Source: Apostichopus parvimensis (lineage: Eukaryota; Echinodermata; Holothuroidea; Aspidochirotida; Stichopodidae). Taken from it: DNA of 21,308 bases. The first letter of the stretch is position 1; each line of letters begins with the position of its first letter. The stretch is from the NCBI GenBank assembly GCA_000934455.1, contig KN887256.1, positions 72,491 through 93,798 on the forward strand. Direction: 5' to 3'. A model generated the notes under the pieces. The model had not been told where the DNA came from. It made no database searches and saw nothing but the letters and a program-made list of their open reading frames with translations. Positions 1 through 8,714 of the stretch are shown piece after piece. Made by a program: the position numbers and the translations under genes.

Positions 1-196
1 GCAAACATCGATCTTAGTACTACATGAAACATTTTTCTTGATTATTAAATATTGAAACTTGAACATTTTAGGCTAACCAAGCTGGAAAGTTGAAACTCAA
101 TTATTTTATAATCAGATTACGACGGGTAAAATATCTTCAGAATGTTGCTTTAAATGCTGATATACCCTCACACTCACTTTTGCCTCTCTTCACTAG

Positions 197-333
197 ATGG
201 AGCTTGCAGAGAATAAATACCCTTATGAGAAATGGCCCACCCCTTTTAAACAGCTGCAACAAGTTGTAAAGGAACCATCACCAAAACTTCCAGGGACCTT
301 CTCTTGTGAGATAAGAGATTTCTTAGACCAATG
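197..333 (+). CDS. MAP2K3/6: MKK3/6 exon: kinase C-lobe
   Basis: Acceptor CTCTTCACTAG ends at 196 and donor GTTAGT starts at 334. The exon encodes 45 full codons from MELAENKYPY to DFLDQ plus two bases (TG) of a split Cys codon. The ATG at 197 is internal (it falls in the GITMIEL region of MKK6), not a translation start. Confidence 0.88.
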
Positions 334-1726
334 GTTAGTCTGACTGACATTTTGTTTTTGTTTTTCTCAATGGATTTTGGTATTTTCAAGTTACTTTAGA
401 AACTTTTCACTGTTCTGGCCAAGTAATTATAAAATTCACAAGTGATGGCTTGTCCTCAATCCAAGAGATACTTACTCTGGTGTTTTTAATGTTTAAATTG
501 ATTATAGCTTCAGTTCAACTTATCAAAAAAAAAAAACAGAATATTGTATCCAAAAAGCTTGAATATGAAAAAAATGATTTGTGATAATTTAGATAATTAT
601 TCCCTTTTCAATTCTTGGACTTGATAAGACAAAGTAATGGAGTTTTTCACCTAAGGAAACTCAAGAAAACTTAACTTTCTCCTTAAAAGTTTAATTAATT
701 TCCCAATTTTAAAATATCTTTGGTTTAATTTTTTTCATCCTTACTAGCTTACAGAAAGATGCAAAATTAAGACCAAACTACAGAAAACTCATGGTAAGTT
801 TTTTCTTTTCTTTTCGTTTTTAAATCATTCTTATGCCCTTTTTATTGTTTCTTTTGAAAATTGTTTTATACTGTCCCTGGCACAAGTTTAGTACTACACC
901 AACGTTTTTAGAGAGACAATATTCCAGTAACCGAGTTTGATTTGTAAGAGAATATTGCTGTTTTATGCCATTTTTTAGGTCAAAGCACATCTTAGTAGCA
1001 TACAGGGCCAAACATATGAATTCAGCTTCTGGCAACATCAGAGGTAATGATGTCATCAGGAAACTTGAGCTGAATTTATTTTTCTAGCAATATTTTCCAT
1101 ATTTAAATCAGTTATTGACAGTGGGAAAATATAATTCTACAAAATAATAGTTGCATTTTGATGAAATTCAAAATAACAGAGAACATTGCTAGCTAAAGCA
1201 GACATTCCAAATGTATCACATTTGAGGGATAAATCAACAAGAAAGATTTGAAATAGGAATATAGAAACTCTAATAAGGAGGATTTCTCCCTTGATGAGGT
1301 CACAGACCACCCATCGTGGTCCAATTCCTAGAGTAAGGAAAGGATCATCGCAGTAAAAAATAGGTTTCATGGAATCAAGCATATTTCGAGCTAATGGCAT
1401 GATCTCGAGGTGTGGTTTCAACTAATAGTGCAGAATATGTTTCATGGTGATAATTGGTTATTCTGTCTGACGCCCTAATGTCCCTTAAAGTATCCATTGT
1501 GACACTGATTAAGACAAGTCTTATAACACATATAGTTTTGTGCTCAAATTGTGCAATAGGGTGGGAGATGTTATACAAAGTTTGTTTCATTTTTCTTAAT
1601 TTCTTTTCTTTACCACAGCAACACTGCTTCATCACAAAGTATGCAGAAGTCACAGTTGAAGATATTTCTCAGTTTATAACTCTGGTACTGGAAAGCCCAC
1701 CAGACCAAACCGGTGATCAGGGATAA
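197..1726 (+). CDS. MAP2K3/6: MAP kinase kinase, MKK3/MKK6 type (C-terminal three exons only)
   Basis: Partial gene; the 5' exons lie left of the window. Exons 197-333, 748-793 and 1619-1726 join in phase (2, then 0) to give 96 codons and a TAA stop. The product is the end of a dual-specificity kinase that, by family knowledge, phosphorylates the p38 MAP kinase activation loop in the cytoplasm. Seen: MELA..YPYEKWPTPFKQLQQVV and KEPSPKLP, close to the MKK3/6 stretch with WGTPFQQLKQVVEEPSPQLP; then CLQKDAKLRPNY with the conserved Arg of kinase subdomain XI; then QHCF and an amphipathic tail (VEDISQFITLVL) where MKK3/6 carry the DVD docking site for MAP3Ks. MKK4 and MKK7 match less well, because they lack the EEPSPQLP-like run. 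An extra acidic tail, ESPPDQTGDQG, extends past the usual vertebrate end. MKK3 and MKK6 cannot be told apart here; an invertebrate may have only one. Confidence 0.9.
334..1618 (+). other. MKK3/6 introns
   Basis: Two introns (334-747 and 794-1618) interrupted by the 46-bp exon. Both are AT-rich with poly-T tracts before their acceptors. I see no other gene or recognisable element in them; short open frames on both strands have no domain-like content. Confidence 0.7.
748..793 (+). CDS. MAP2K3/6: MKK3/6 exon: subdomain XI
   Basis: A 46-bp exon between acceptor CATCCTTACTAG and donor GTAAGT. Its first base completes the split Cys codon. It encodes LQKDAKLRPNYRKLM, matching the MKK6 LKKNSKERPTYPELM stretch, and ends on a codon boundary. 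It is too short to stand out as an ORF and is supported by phase, splice sites and homology. Confidence 0.87.
1619..1726 (+). CDS. MAP2K3/6: MKK3/6 last coding exon: C-terminal docking tail
   Basis: Acceptor TTTACCACAG ends at 1618 and TAA is at 1724-1726. It encodes QHCFITKYAEVTVEDISQ and then FITLVLESPPDQTGDQG. QHPFF of the vertebrate protein is QHCFI here. The VEDISQFITLVL helix is the counterpart of DVASFVKLILGD, the region that binds MAP3Ks. The last 11 residues have no counterpart that I recognise. Confidence 0.88.
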   Translation, partial: QHCFITKYAEVTVEDISQFITLVLESPPDQTGDQG

Positions 1727-2946
1727 TCAAATAACAGAGCCATAACTCAATATAGATTTAGCTGCATTTCCAAAGAAACACATCTTTCCACAACACATTT
1801 TGGCAGGTAACATTTTAACGGAAATAAGTTTCTACTCGATCGGACCGAGGAGAGAGGATCGAGAGAGAATAGGCAGGGAAAAGTTTCAGCTCTAGCTTCT
1901 GTTTTTCGTTAGAGATTGTTATTTTTTCACATTTGTGTGGCTACCCTGTCATAATTTGCAGTCGGAGATACAGGTGTAAAAGGTATCCAGGGAGCTGGCA
2001 GGAAGTTTTGTCATCACAGGAAGGCAAACGTTTGCAATACCATAAGCCACCACAGATGCATTTAATTGGCGATAATATCACAAAGTTGTTGGATCTCGCA
2101 TCGACGTATCGTCGGCTCGGAACAGACGTCTCACGCAGAAAGTTTCCCAATAGGAGTGAACAATCAAAATGTTTCTTTTTAATTTGGGTTTCTTCTGAAC
2201 TGTAACCTTGGTGGCTTAGTCAAGCAAAGACGTCGATTGTCTTTGCTAAAACGATAACATATAATAGTATTTTTTTGGTGCAAGGTTGAGAAAGGTGAAC
2301 AGAATCGAGTTTAATCAGCTGAATAACTTCTCACTGAATCCAGGGTAATTAAATGGGCAGTTTTTAGAACAGAACGATAAAACAAAAGGACTTCAAAGAG
2401 GTTGATATTGGTCGTTAATTATCGATTGTTCCAGTCGAAGTAAAGAAAGGTTGCGTCTGTGGTTAGGTCATGTGACTTGTTTATTCATAGCAAGAATGTT
2501 ATCATCAAAGTACCTCTTTGCTAATATATTTATAGTCTTGTCTTTTAATGTGAAACTGTACTTTTTATCAGTAAACAAGATTATAGCTCTACCAGAGTCT
2601 AAACCGACTTTACGTGTACAGAAAATGAGTTCTTACAATGGAAGCCCACTCATTGGACACTATTGCCATCGTAAATTTTTGCTTCATTTGCATTCACAGG
2701 TTTCACATTGAAATGAATGCTAAAAGGATGTTTTCTTGGTTTCTTTGACTATTTTCCAAATAGTGTGATGTCATTTTTTATTTTTAAAAAGGGGGGGGTG
2801 GGAGAATGGGTGATGGAAGTACATGATGTAACATTACAGTCTGTACATTGGCAGTTGTTTATGGTTGTTGATAAGTTCAAAGGGTTTTCATTTTTAGGAT
2901 TAATTTATGATGAGTAATTAAATTGTCCTACTTCAGCTATTCTTGG
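1727..2946 (+). other. Probable 3' UTR of MKK3/6 and following sequence
   Basis: The kinase 3' UTR must begin at 1727, but its end cannot be fixed. AATAAA is absent close by; the ATTAAA variants near 2345 and 2919 are possible signals, and an AATAAA lies much further on at 4124. The first 700 bp are richer in CpG than the surroundings (around 1838-1865 and 2090-2240). A perfect 9-bp stem-loop sits at 2223-2247, and a G8 run at 2791-2798. No coding potential was recognised. Confidence 0.45.
2223..2247 (+). other. Perfect 9-bp stem-loop, probable 3' UTR
   Basis: AGCAAAGAC (2223-2231) and GTCTTTGCT (2239-2247) are perfect reverse complements around a 7-nt loop, GTCGATT. It lies about 500 bp after the kinase stop codon, so if the 3' UTR extends this far it would be an RNA hairpin. 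It does not match the histone 3' stem-loop. Confidence 0.6.
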
Positions 2947-3692
2947 CTAGCACAGCTGTTTGGAAAGCATAGCTAGATGGGTGCACAGCTACATTGATAG
3001 CTCACCTACATGGACAGCCACAATGTAACCCAAGTATATGGATAGCTCAGCTACATGAATTGCACAGCTACACGGTTGTCCCAGCTACTAAGTAGCCAGC
3101 TACATGATAGCTCAGCTGTATATGGTAGAGCTACAAGTATAGCCCAGCTACTTGGATAGCTCAGCAATGTTAATAGTACAGCTACATGAATAACACAGCT
3201 ACATCGTTGGCACAGCTACATTGTTAGCCCAGCAGCTACATTGTTAGCCCAGTTACATTGTTAGCCCAACTTCGTGGGTAGCAAGGTGTATTAATACCTT
3301 GGTTGTATTTAGTACCACTACTGGATAGCCTAGCTACATGAATAGCCCAACTGCAGGCATAGCCCAGCTACATGAATAGCCCAACTGCAGGTACAGCCCA
3401 GCTACATATATAGCCCAGCTGCAGGTACAGCCCAGCTATGTGAATAGCCCAACTGAAGGCACAGCCCAGCTACATGCATAGCCCAGCAACATGCATAGCC
3501 CAGCTACATGAATAGCCTAACTGCAGACACAGCCCAGCTACATGAATAGCCCAACTGCAGGCACAGCCCTGCTACATGAATAGCCCAACTGCAGGCATAG
3601 CCCAGCTACATGAATAGCCCACTTACAGGCATAGCCCAGCTACATAATAGCAAAATTGCTTTGGTTAACCAGCTACGTGGATAGCTCAGCCC
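2947..3692. repeat. Minisatellite, 17-bp unit with 34-bp higher-order form
   Basis: About 750 bp of tandem 17-mers based on AGCCCAGCTACATGAAT. In the right half (about 3325-3650) two unit types alternate, AGCCCAGCTACATGAAT and AGCCCAACTGCAGGCAT, giving a 34-bp dimer. The left half is more degenerate and has other unit variants (e.g. with ACATTGTT or ACATGGAT). The unit length is not a multiple of three and there is no long open frame, so it is not a coding repeat. Confidence 0.95.
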
Positions 3693-4192
3693 ACTCTGTT
3701 TCCTTCATTTGAACAATAATATAATTTTCTTCTTAGAGTAGCAATCAAGGAATTGCAAAGTGGACCTTCAGAAAGGAACAAGTTTAAACTTTTTTAAGGT
3801 GGATATAACCTTAATAATACCAAAATTTATATTTTTGCTAAAAGTAATTGTAATTAATACCTGGCTTTGCCTGACATGTGATGTATGTCTTGAGTTTGCT
3901 TATACCTGTCAATCTGAAATTTTAATTCGGCTTCTTCCATTTCACATCCTAAGATGATATATTCTGAATTCTGCAACTTTCAACTAATTTTTGCATTTGG
4001 CTCTATATTGCATTATTTTAGCTGCAAATTGCAACAGAATGTTTCTTTTCTCCCTAAAATCGGTGCGATCAGCTGGTCATCAGCAGAAATAATTAATTAC
4101 CAATAATTAACTAATTAATCAGTAATAAATCCACAGTCTTTGTATGCAACTGATGGATTAGTCGTGGCTGATCATTAAGTTCTGGGAAAGTG
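3693..4192. other. Intergenic, no gene seen
   Basis: AT-rich sequence between the 17-bp-unit array and the 30-bp duplication. It contains TTAATTA-type runs at 4090-4120 and an AATAAA at 4124-4129 on the plus strand, a distant possible poly(A) site for the kinase gene. Nothing else is recognisable. Confidence 0.6.
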
Positions 4193-4252
4193 CAGAATTA
4201 TATATATATACTAATTTTGTAACAGAATTATATATATATACTAATTTTGTAA
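4193..4252. repeat. Exact 30-bp tandem duplication
   Basis: Two identical copies of a 30-bp unit (4193-4222 and 4223-4252), starting CAGAATTA, running through a TA microsatellite and ending CTAATTTTGTAA. Absence of any difference suggests a recent duplication. Confidence 0.95.
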
Positions 4253-4694
4253 ACACAGCATAATTGCTTTAAAGACTTGCTATTAATCTCAACAAATATG
4301 ACACACAATCTTGGTCACTTTAGAATCAGTCTTTGGGCATTCTGTACTGAGTAAGGCCAGTGTAATTTCACAAGGTGGTTTTGTATGTATTCTTTGTACA
4401 TCTAGGAAAGAGGATATGTGGGGGGGGGGGGTGGGAGGTCCACTTTACTCCCTATCGAAGAGCAACCTGAAGAGCTCGTCATCAATCACTGGTTTATAAA
4501 TAAGATGACAATATACACCCAGTTAACACTGTTGATGCCATTACAAAATAAAATCTGCTATCGGTCTAGAAATTTTATAAATTTATTGTCTGTATAGGCA
4601 CAACAAGGCTGACCTTGAAAACTCCTGTTGTATGTTTTATTCATACTACAGTCACCCAATACTAATGCCAGTGTACAAAATAATAATTTCCTGG
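4253..4694. other. Intergenic with G12 run
   Basis: No gene seen. A run of 12 G occupies 4420-4431 followed by TGGGAGG, a possible G-quadruplex on the plus strand. Confidence 0.6.
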
Positions 4695-4938
4695 TGCTAA
4701 TACCACTTGGTACTGTCTGCCCATGTCATGCTTCAAAGCACTCCTATTGACAGTACGAGCAGTTCCTAACCTTGCTCCGATCCTAATGTTTAATACCACT
4801 CTGTACTGTCCTCTCATATCATGCTTCAAATCACTCGTACTGACAGTAGGAACTGTTCCTTGCCTTTACCTGACAGAAACATGCTGCTTGTACTGTCAGT
4901 ACAAGTGCTTTGAAGCAGGACAAAGTAAAACTGGTGTC
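4695..4938. mobile_element. Inverted-repeat element, copy 1 (MITE/foldback type)
   Basis: A left arm occurs twice (about 4697-4755 and 4790-4848): AATACCACT, then TACTGTC, then ATGCTTCAAAGCACT and TGACAGTA. A right arm (4891-4938) is the reverse complement: TACTGTCAGTACAAGTGC, then TTTGAAGCAGGACAAAGTA. Palindromic arms, no coding sequence and a second copy at 8556-8714 point to a non-autonomous DNA element or foldback element. Superfamily unknown; target duplications are not clear. Confidence 0.65.
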
Positions 4939-4958
4939 AACAATATGGAAATGTGAAT

Positions 4959-5237
4959 GTGCCGTCAAAATGTTAAGAGCGTTCAGTAATGGTAGTAGCA
5001 ATTTTCAAAAAAATGATGGAAGTCCTTAAAAACTAATAAGTGCGGAATTCAACATTGTGCTGCGAAATGACAAAAAAAATATTATTATTTATCAAATGTT
5101 ATCAAATTTAAACAATTGCAATAAATTTTTAATAAATTATGCTCACATCAGAATGTAATATTTCAAAGTTTTGCAGCCGAGTGATTCATTGTGGCAAATT
5201 AGCGGAGAAAGAAAGATCTTTACATTTTTGACGGCAC
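4959..5237. mobile_element. MITE of about 280 bp with GTGCCGTCAAAA terminal repeats
   Basis: Left end GTGCCGTCAAAATGTTAAG (4959-4977) and right end, read as reverse complement, GTGCCGTCAAAAATGTAAAG (5237-5218) form terminal inverted repeats of about 19 bp with one gap and one mismatch. The interior is AT-rich with no open frame. Size and structure fit a non-autonomous DNA transposon. The target duplication is not obvious, so the superfamily is left open. Confidence 0.7.
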
Positions 5238-5360
5238 CTTAACATTTCAATACCACTTGGTAGAAATATTTTCCTTGTTCAAAAAACAGCCCAGGAACCA
5301 CGCTGTACCATACCATACCCACGCAAATTTGGTACAACTTTTTACACCACTGCATAGACT

Positions 5361-5428
5361 CACACTATCAGGAATGATAGTGATAGACACTATCAGTGAT
5401 AGACACTATCATAGACAGTATCAGTAAT
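5361..5428. repeat. Short GATAGTG/CACTATC inverted and direct repeats
   Basis: TGATAGACACTATCA is repeated in tandem around 5381-5411, flanked by further CACTATC, GATAGTG and ACAGTATCAGT variants. GATAGTG (5376-5382) pairs with CACTATC (5388-5394), giving a short hairpin; several alternative pairings exist. Confidence 0.7.
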
Positions 5429-7330
5429 GAATTTACATTTGAGTTATTAGGTCCCTTCTTTGAAGAGTTCGCCTCTCATAAAATCTCATTCAGTCAATCA
5501 TTGTTCAAACAGTGTAATGTTAAGTTTTGTATCATTTTTTACATTAATTTAATACTCTTATCATTGTGCGTACCTCTAATGTTGTCTATCAGCAGGGTAG
5601 TATCCGTACATTATAGTGCAGTGTTTGAATTAAGACTTTTTTTTATCAAGAAGACATTGAACTGCACATGTGTATTGAGTGAAAGTTGTACTTACGGAAG
5701 ATCACAAGAAAAACTCACCAAATTTTCACATTAAAGATTTGTTTAAAAATCTTCCTAATACAGGAAATATTGGTAGAAGATGTATTTCAAAAATCACATA
5801 AATCCTTCACCATATGAATTAATATGTGAGATCTAGACAGTCAAGCAGATCCCTCCAGTGGTTCATCCAAGATTTTCTGGAAAAGGAAGGGGGTGGGGGC
5901 GGGGAGGAGGAAAGAGGGAAGAATGGTAACATCTAAGGAATACAGATGTATGCATAAAGCCTACTGAAAAATTTTCCTCTATGTACTTCTGTTTTGATCA
6001 AACTTAGATGTTTGTAGATTGTTTTAAGTGCCAAAAATAATTCAGAAATGAGGTCTGATCCCTCCTTCCTGAACCTTTTGAAGCGAACACTGAAAACAAA
6101 CAAAAACTGAGCAAATCCTACCATCTTCCTATAGGTATTATGCAACATACATTTACTGATTACTAATCATGACACAGCAGTTTGGATTATCATTAGTGGA
6201 GTGGCATCTCAATTATAGATCTCTGAGTAAAATTTTTTGTTTGTATTCAAAAGGTTCCTTACTGATGGAGAGTAAAATGAAATCAGTGATTTTGTTGTTG
6301 TTGTTGTCAATCAAGAACTACTTAGGTCCTAAGATTGACATTTCATTATTATTTATTTTATCTTATTTTCAATTGTTATATTTTTCATCATTTTAAAGCA
6401 GTTTATGTTCTTTCTCTTTAATAATTGCCGAGACCAGTCTGTTTTTCGAAATTTATGAGCTTTCGATATCATACATCAATAAGTTGGATAGCATCTTAAC
6501 CTCTCGAAGGTAGGGTTACCAAATTTTCTGAACCCCGCTCCCCCATTCGAAAGCACCTCCAAAATGCCAACAATCCAATGCAGGTCTCGCCACATCAAGA
6601 CAATTTTTAGGAGATCATATTTACTCTAATTGCTTTGTTTGTGTACCTCTTGAATCGTTACATATGTAAATCGTTGATGATGGTGAGGAGGGGGGGGGGG
6701 GGGGGGGGGTGAGAGTGGAAAACCTACTTGTTTCTCTGCATGTCCCTTGTGATGTTGATCAAGCATGTTACAGATTTTTGCGTGGATATTGCCAATTTTG
6801 TAAATGAGTTAGGTCACTAATGATACAGTGTGTATCCATACATGTGTACTGGTAATGCATAAGGCATGACACAGCAGGATATAGTAAACCTAATTCTGGT
6901 ATTTTAATAAAGTAACATGACAAGAGAGTGTCTTCAAGATGCTGGCAAAGGACAAGCTTGGTATATATGAATGTGTCAAGCTCAGTGCAATAAATAATAT
7001 AAAGCAATGTCCTATTCTGTAAAATAAACAATTTTGAAAGTAAAACTTTTAATATTGATTTTTTTAACTCAGAAATATGAGTCAATTTTGAGAATGATGT
7101 ATGTCTCTTGATGAAGATCGACTGAACGTAATAAAGTGTGATTCCTGTACATTTTATGTTTCAATGATGTATTTACAACAAGTATTTCAAACTAAAGTCA
7201 TTTCATAAACATTCATTGGTTGCCCAATAATTTAAGGAGTGGCATAGCTGGGCACAGCTCTCCTCTTGTAGCAGGTCTTCTCTGCATAATTTCACAACTC
7301 CTTCCATTTGACATTTTTGACAGGTGATGT
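5429..7330. other. Intergenic, no gene seen; G20 tract and AATAAA sites
   Basis: Nearly 2 kb without a recognisable gene; the short open frames here look like chance AT-rich reading frames. Notable are a G-rich stretch at 5885-5920, an uninterrupted run of 20 G at 6690-6709, and plus-strand AATAAA at 7130-7135 followed by a GT-rich stretch (GTGTGATTCCTG), which looks like a usable poly(A) site whose transcript is unknown. Confidence 0.55.
6690..6709 (+). repeat. G20 homopolymer
   Basis: Twenty consecutive G on the plus strand, followed by TGAGAGTGG. Length may be unreliable because such runs are prone to assembly and sequencing error. Confidence 0.85.
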
Positions 7331-7332
7331 AA

Positions 7333-7912
7333 AGCTGGTGTCACATGGTTCTTATATCATCAAGTCAGGTGGTGTCACATGATTCTTATATGATCAAGTG
7401 GGGTGGTGTCACATGGTTCTTATATAACCAAGTGGGGTGGTTGTCACATGGTTCTTATATCAAGTCAGGTGGTGTCACATGGTTTTGATATCAAGTTGGG
7501 TGATGTCACATGGTTTTTGTAAAATCATGTCGGCCGGTGTCATATAGTTCTTATTATCATGAATTCGAATGGTGTCACATGATTATGATATCATGAATTC
7601 GGTTGGTGTCACATGGTTCTTATATCATGAATTTGAATGGTGTCACATGGTTTGATATCAAGTTGGGTGTTATCACATTATTATGATATCATCAATTCAG
7701 TTGGTGTCACATGATTCTTATATCATGAATTTGGGTGATGTCGGATTGTTCTTATATCATGAATTCGGATGGTGCCACATGGCGCTTATATCATCAAGTC
7801 GGTTGGTGTCACATGGTTCATATCTAATCAAATTGGGTGGTGTCACATGGTTCTTACATCATCAAGTCAGGTGGTATCACATGGTTTTCACATCATCAAT
7901 TCAGGTGGTGTT
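7333..7912. repeat. Minisatellite, ~34-bp unit containing TCACATG
   Basis: About 17 imperfect units of 31-35 bp with the form GTGGTGTCACATGGTTCT, then TATATCATCAAGTCAG. Sub-types differ in the second half (ATCATCAAGTCAG, ATCATGAATTCG, or ATCAAGTTGG with a 3-bp loss). Thirteen units keep TCACATG. The array lacks stops in several frames over part of its length, giving overlapping open frames of 60-78 codons; because unit length varies and frames shift, these are not genes. Confidence 0.95.
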
Positions 7913-8555
7913 TTAATAAATGTGGTCTCACTGGATGCCTACCTGGGATATTTATGAAGTATGTAGCACATACAATGGTCATAATGGTATACAGAGGCAG
8001 ATCATGGGAGTGGATTAATATCAATGGAGGAGGCATGAAAACTTTGCAGATCAACAAAAATTCATCCATTTAAGGATCTCTTCAGCCTAGATATGTGATA
8101 AGTCCAACACAATTAAAACTGTGTGTAGGGTTTGCTTCTTTCTTGTCTTTTGTATGTCTGTCTGATGTCTTTAATGAGACACAAGGAGAATCTCACAATT
8201 ACAATGAGTATTTTCCTTGGAAGGTTGCTAATAAGTCTAACACCTTAACAGCAAACAAAACATTATTAGGGCAAGATTTTTGTCAAAATTTGGAACCTTC
8301 CAGGCCAGTCCTAAGTCTAATAGGCAGACCTGGACCGTATCTGGCCCACAGGCCACATTTTGGTACCCCTGCGTTAGGGCTTGACGTTTGTATGTCTGCT
8401 ATTGAAGCATTTCCGAATCGGGAAGAGAACATTAATATACCACAAAATACCATTCATGTTAAGTTTTGTATTAAGGAGGTATTTTACATGGTAGCAGATA
8501 AATGTTAATGCAACAAGCTACCCTTCTTCAGCCAGTTAGGACAATTTCCTAAAAA
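7913..8555. other. Intergenic; 137-codon frame not believed to be a gene
   Basis: Contains an open frame from about 8095 to 8508 (plus strand). It runs straight across a transposon-like terminus at 8281-8371, has no recognised domain, and its hydrophobic start (LCVGFASFLSFVCLSDVF) is a weak signal-peptide look-alike. I treat it as a chance frame. No other feature was seen. Confidence 0.5.
8281..8371 (-). mobile_element. hAT-like transposon terminus (fragment)
   Basis: On the minus strand, starting at 8371, the sequence reads CAGGGGTACCAAAATGTGGC then CTGTGGGCCAGATACGG. This resembles ends of non-autonomous hAT elements (CAGGGGTGnCCAAAnTGnGGCCC with GGGCCAnATnnGGCC). Only one end is visible; the partner terminus and an 8-bp target duplication were not found, so it is a fragment or an old copy. 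Confidence 0.5.
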
Positions 8556-8714
8556 TGCTAATACCACTGTTTACTGTCCTCCTATATCATGCTTCAAAGC
8601 ACTCGTACTGACAGTATGTCAGTACCTAACCATTAACAATGATAGAAATAGGATATTGATACTGCTCGTACTGTCAATAGAGAGTTCTTTGAAGGGAGAA
8701 ATAAAAGTATACAG
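8556..8714. mobile_element. Inverted-repeat element, copy 2
   Basis: The left arm at 8556-8615 has TGCTAATACCACT, TACTGTCC, CATGCTTCAAAGCACTCG and TACTGACAGTA, nearly identical to copy 1 at 4790-4848. The right arm at about 8670-8714 (ACTGCTCGTACTGTCAATAG, then GTTCTTTGAAG) is its diverged reverse complement and also matches the end of copy 1's first left arm (TATTGACAGTACGAGCAGT). Copy 2 has one left and one right arm. Confidence 0.65.

Noticed and set aside
5396-5734. 112-codon open frame with a hydrophobic stretch
   Set aside because: AT-rich, starts in short repeats, no recognisable domain or splice support.
7105-7135. Hammerhead-ribozyme-like string TGATGAAG, then CTGAACG, before AATAAA
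   Set aside because: The core CTGATGA has a changed first base and GAAA is absent (GAAC), so the catalytic core is broken; no stems were found.
7683-8073. Overlapping open frames of 62-78 codons with repeated HGSYIIKS-type peptides
   Set aside because: They are translations of the 34-bp minisatellite, which has few stops; frames change between units because unit length is not fixed or a multiple of three.
8095-8508. 137-codon open frame, plus strand
   Set aside because: Crosses a hAT-like terminus, has no domain, and lacks gene-like context; best read as a chance frame.
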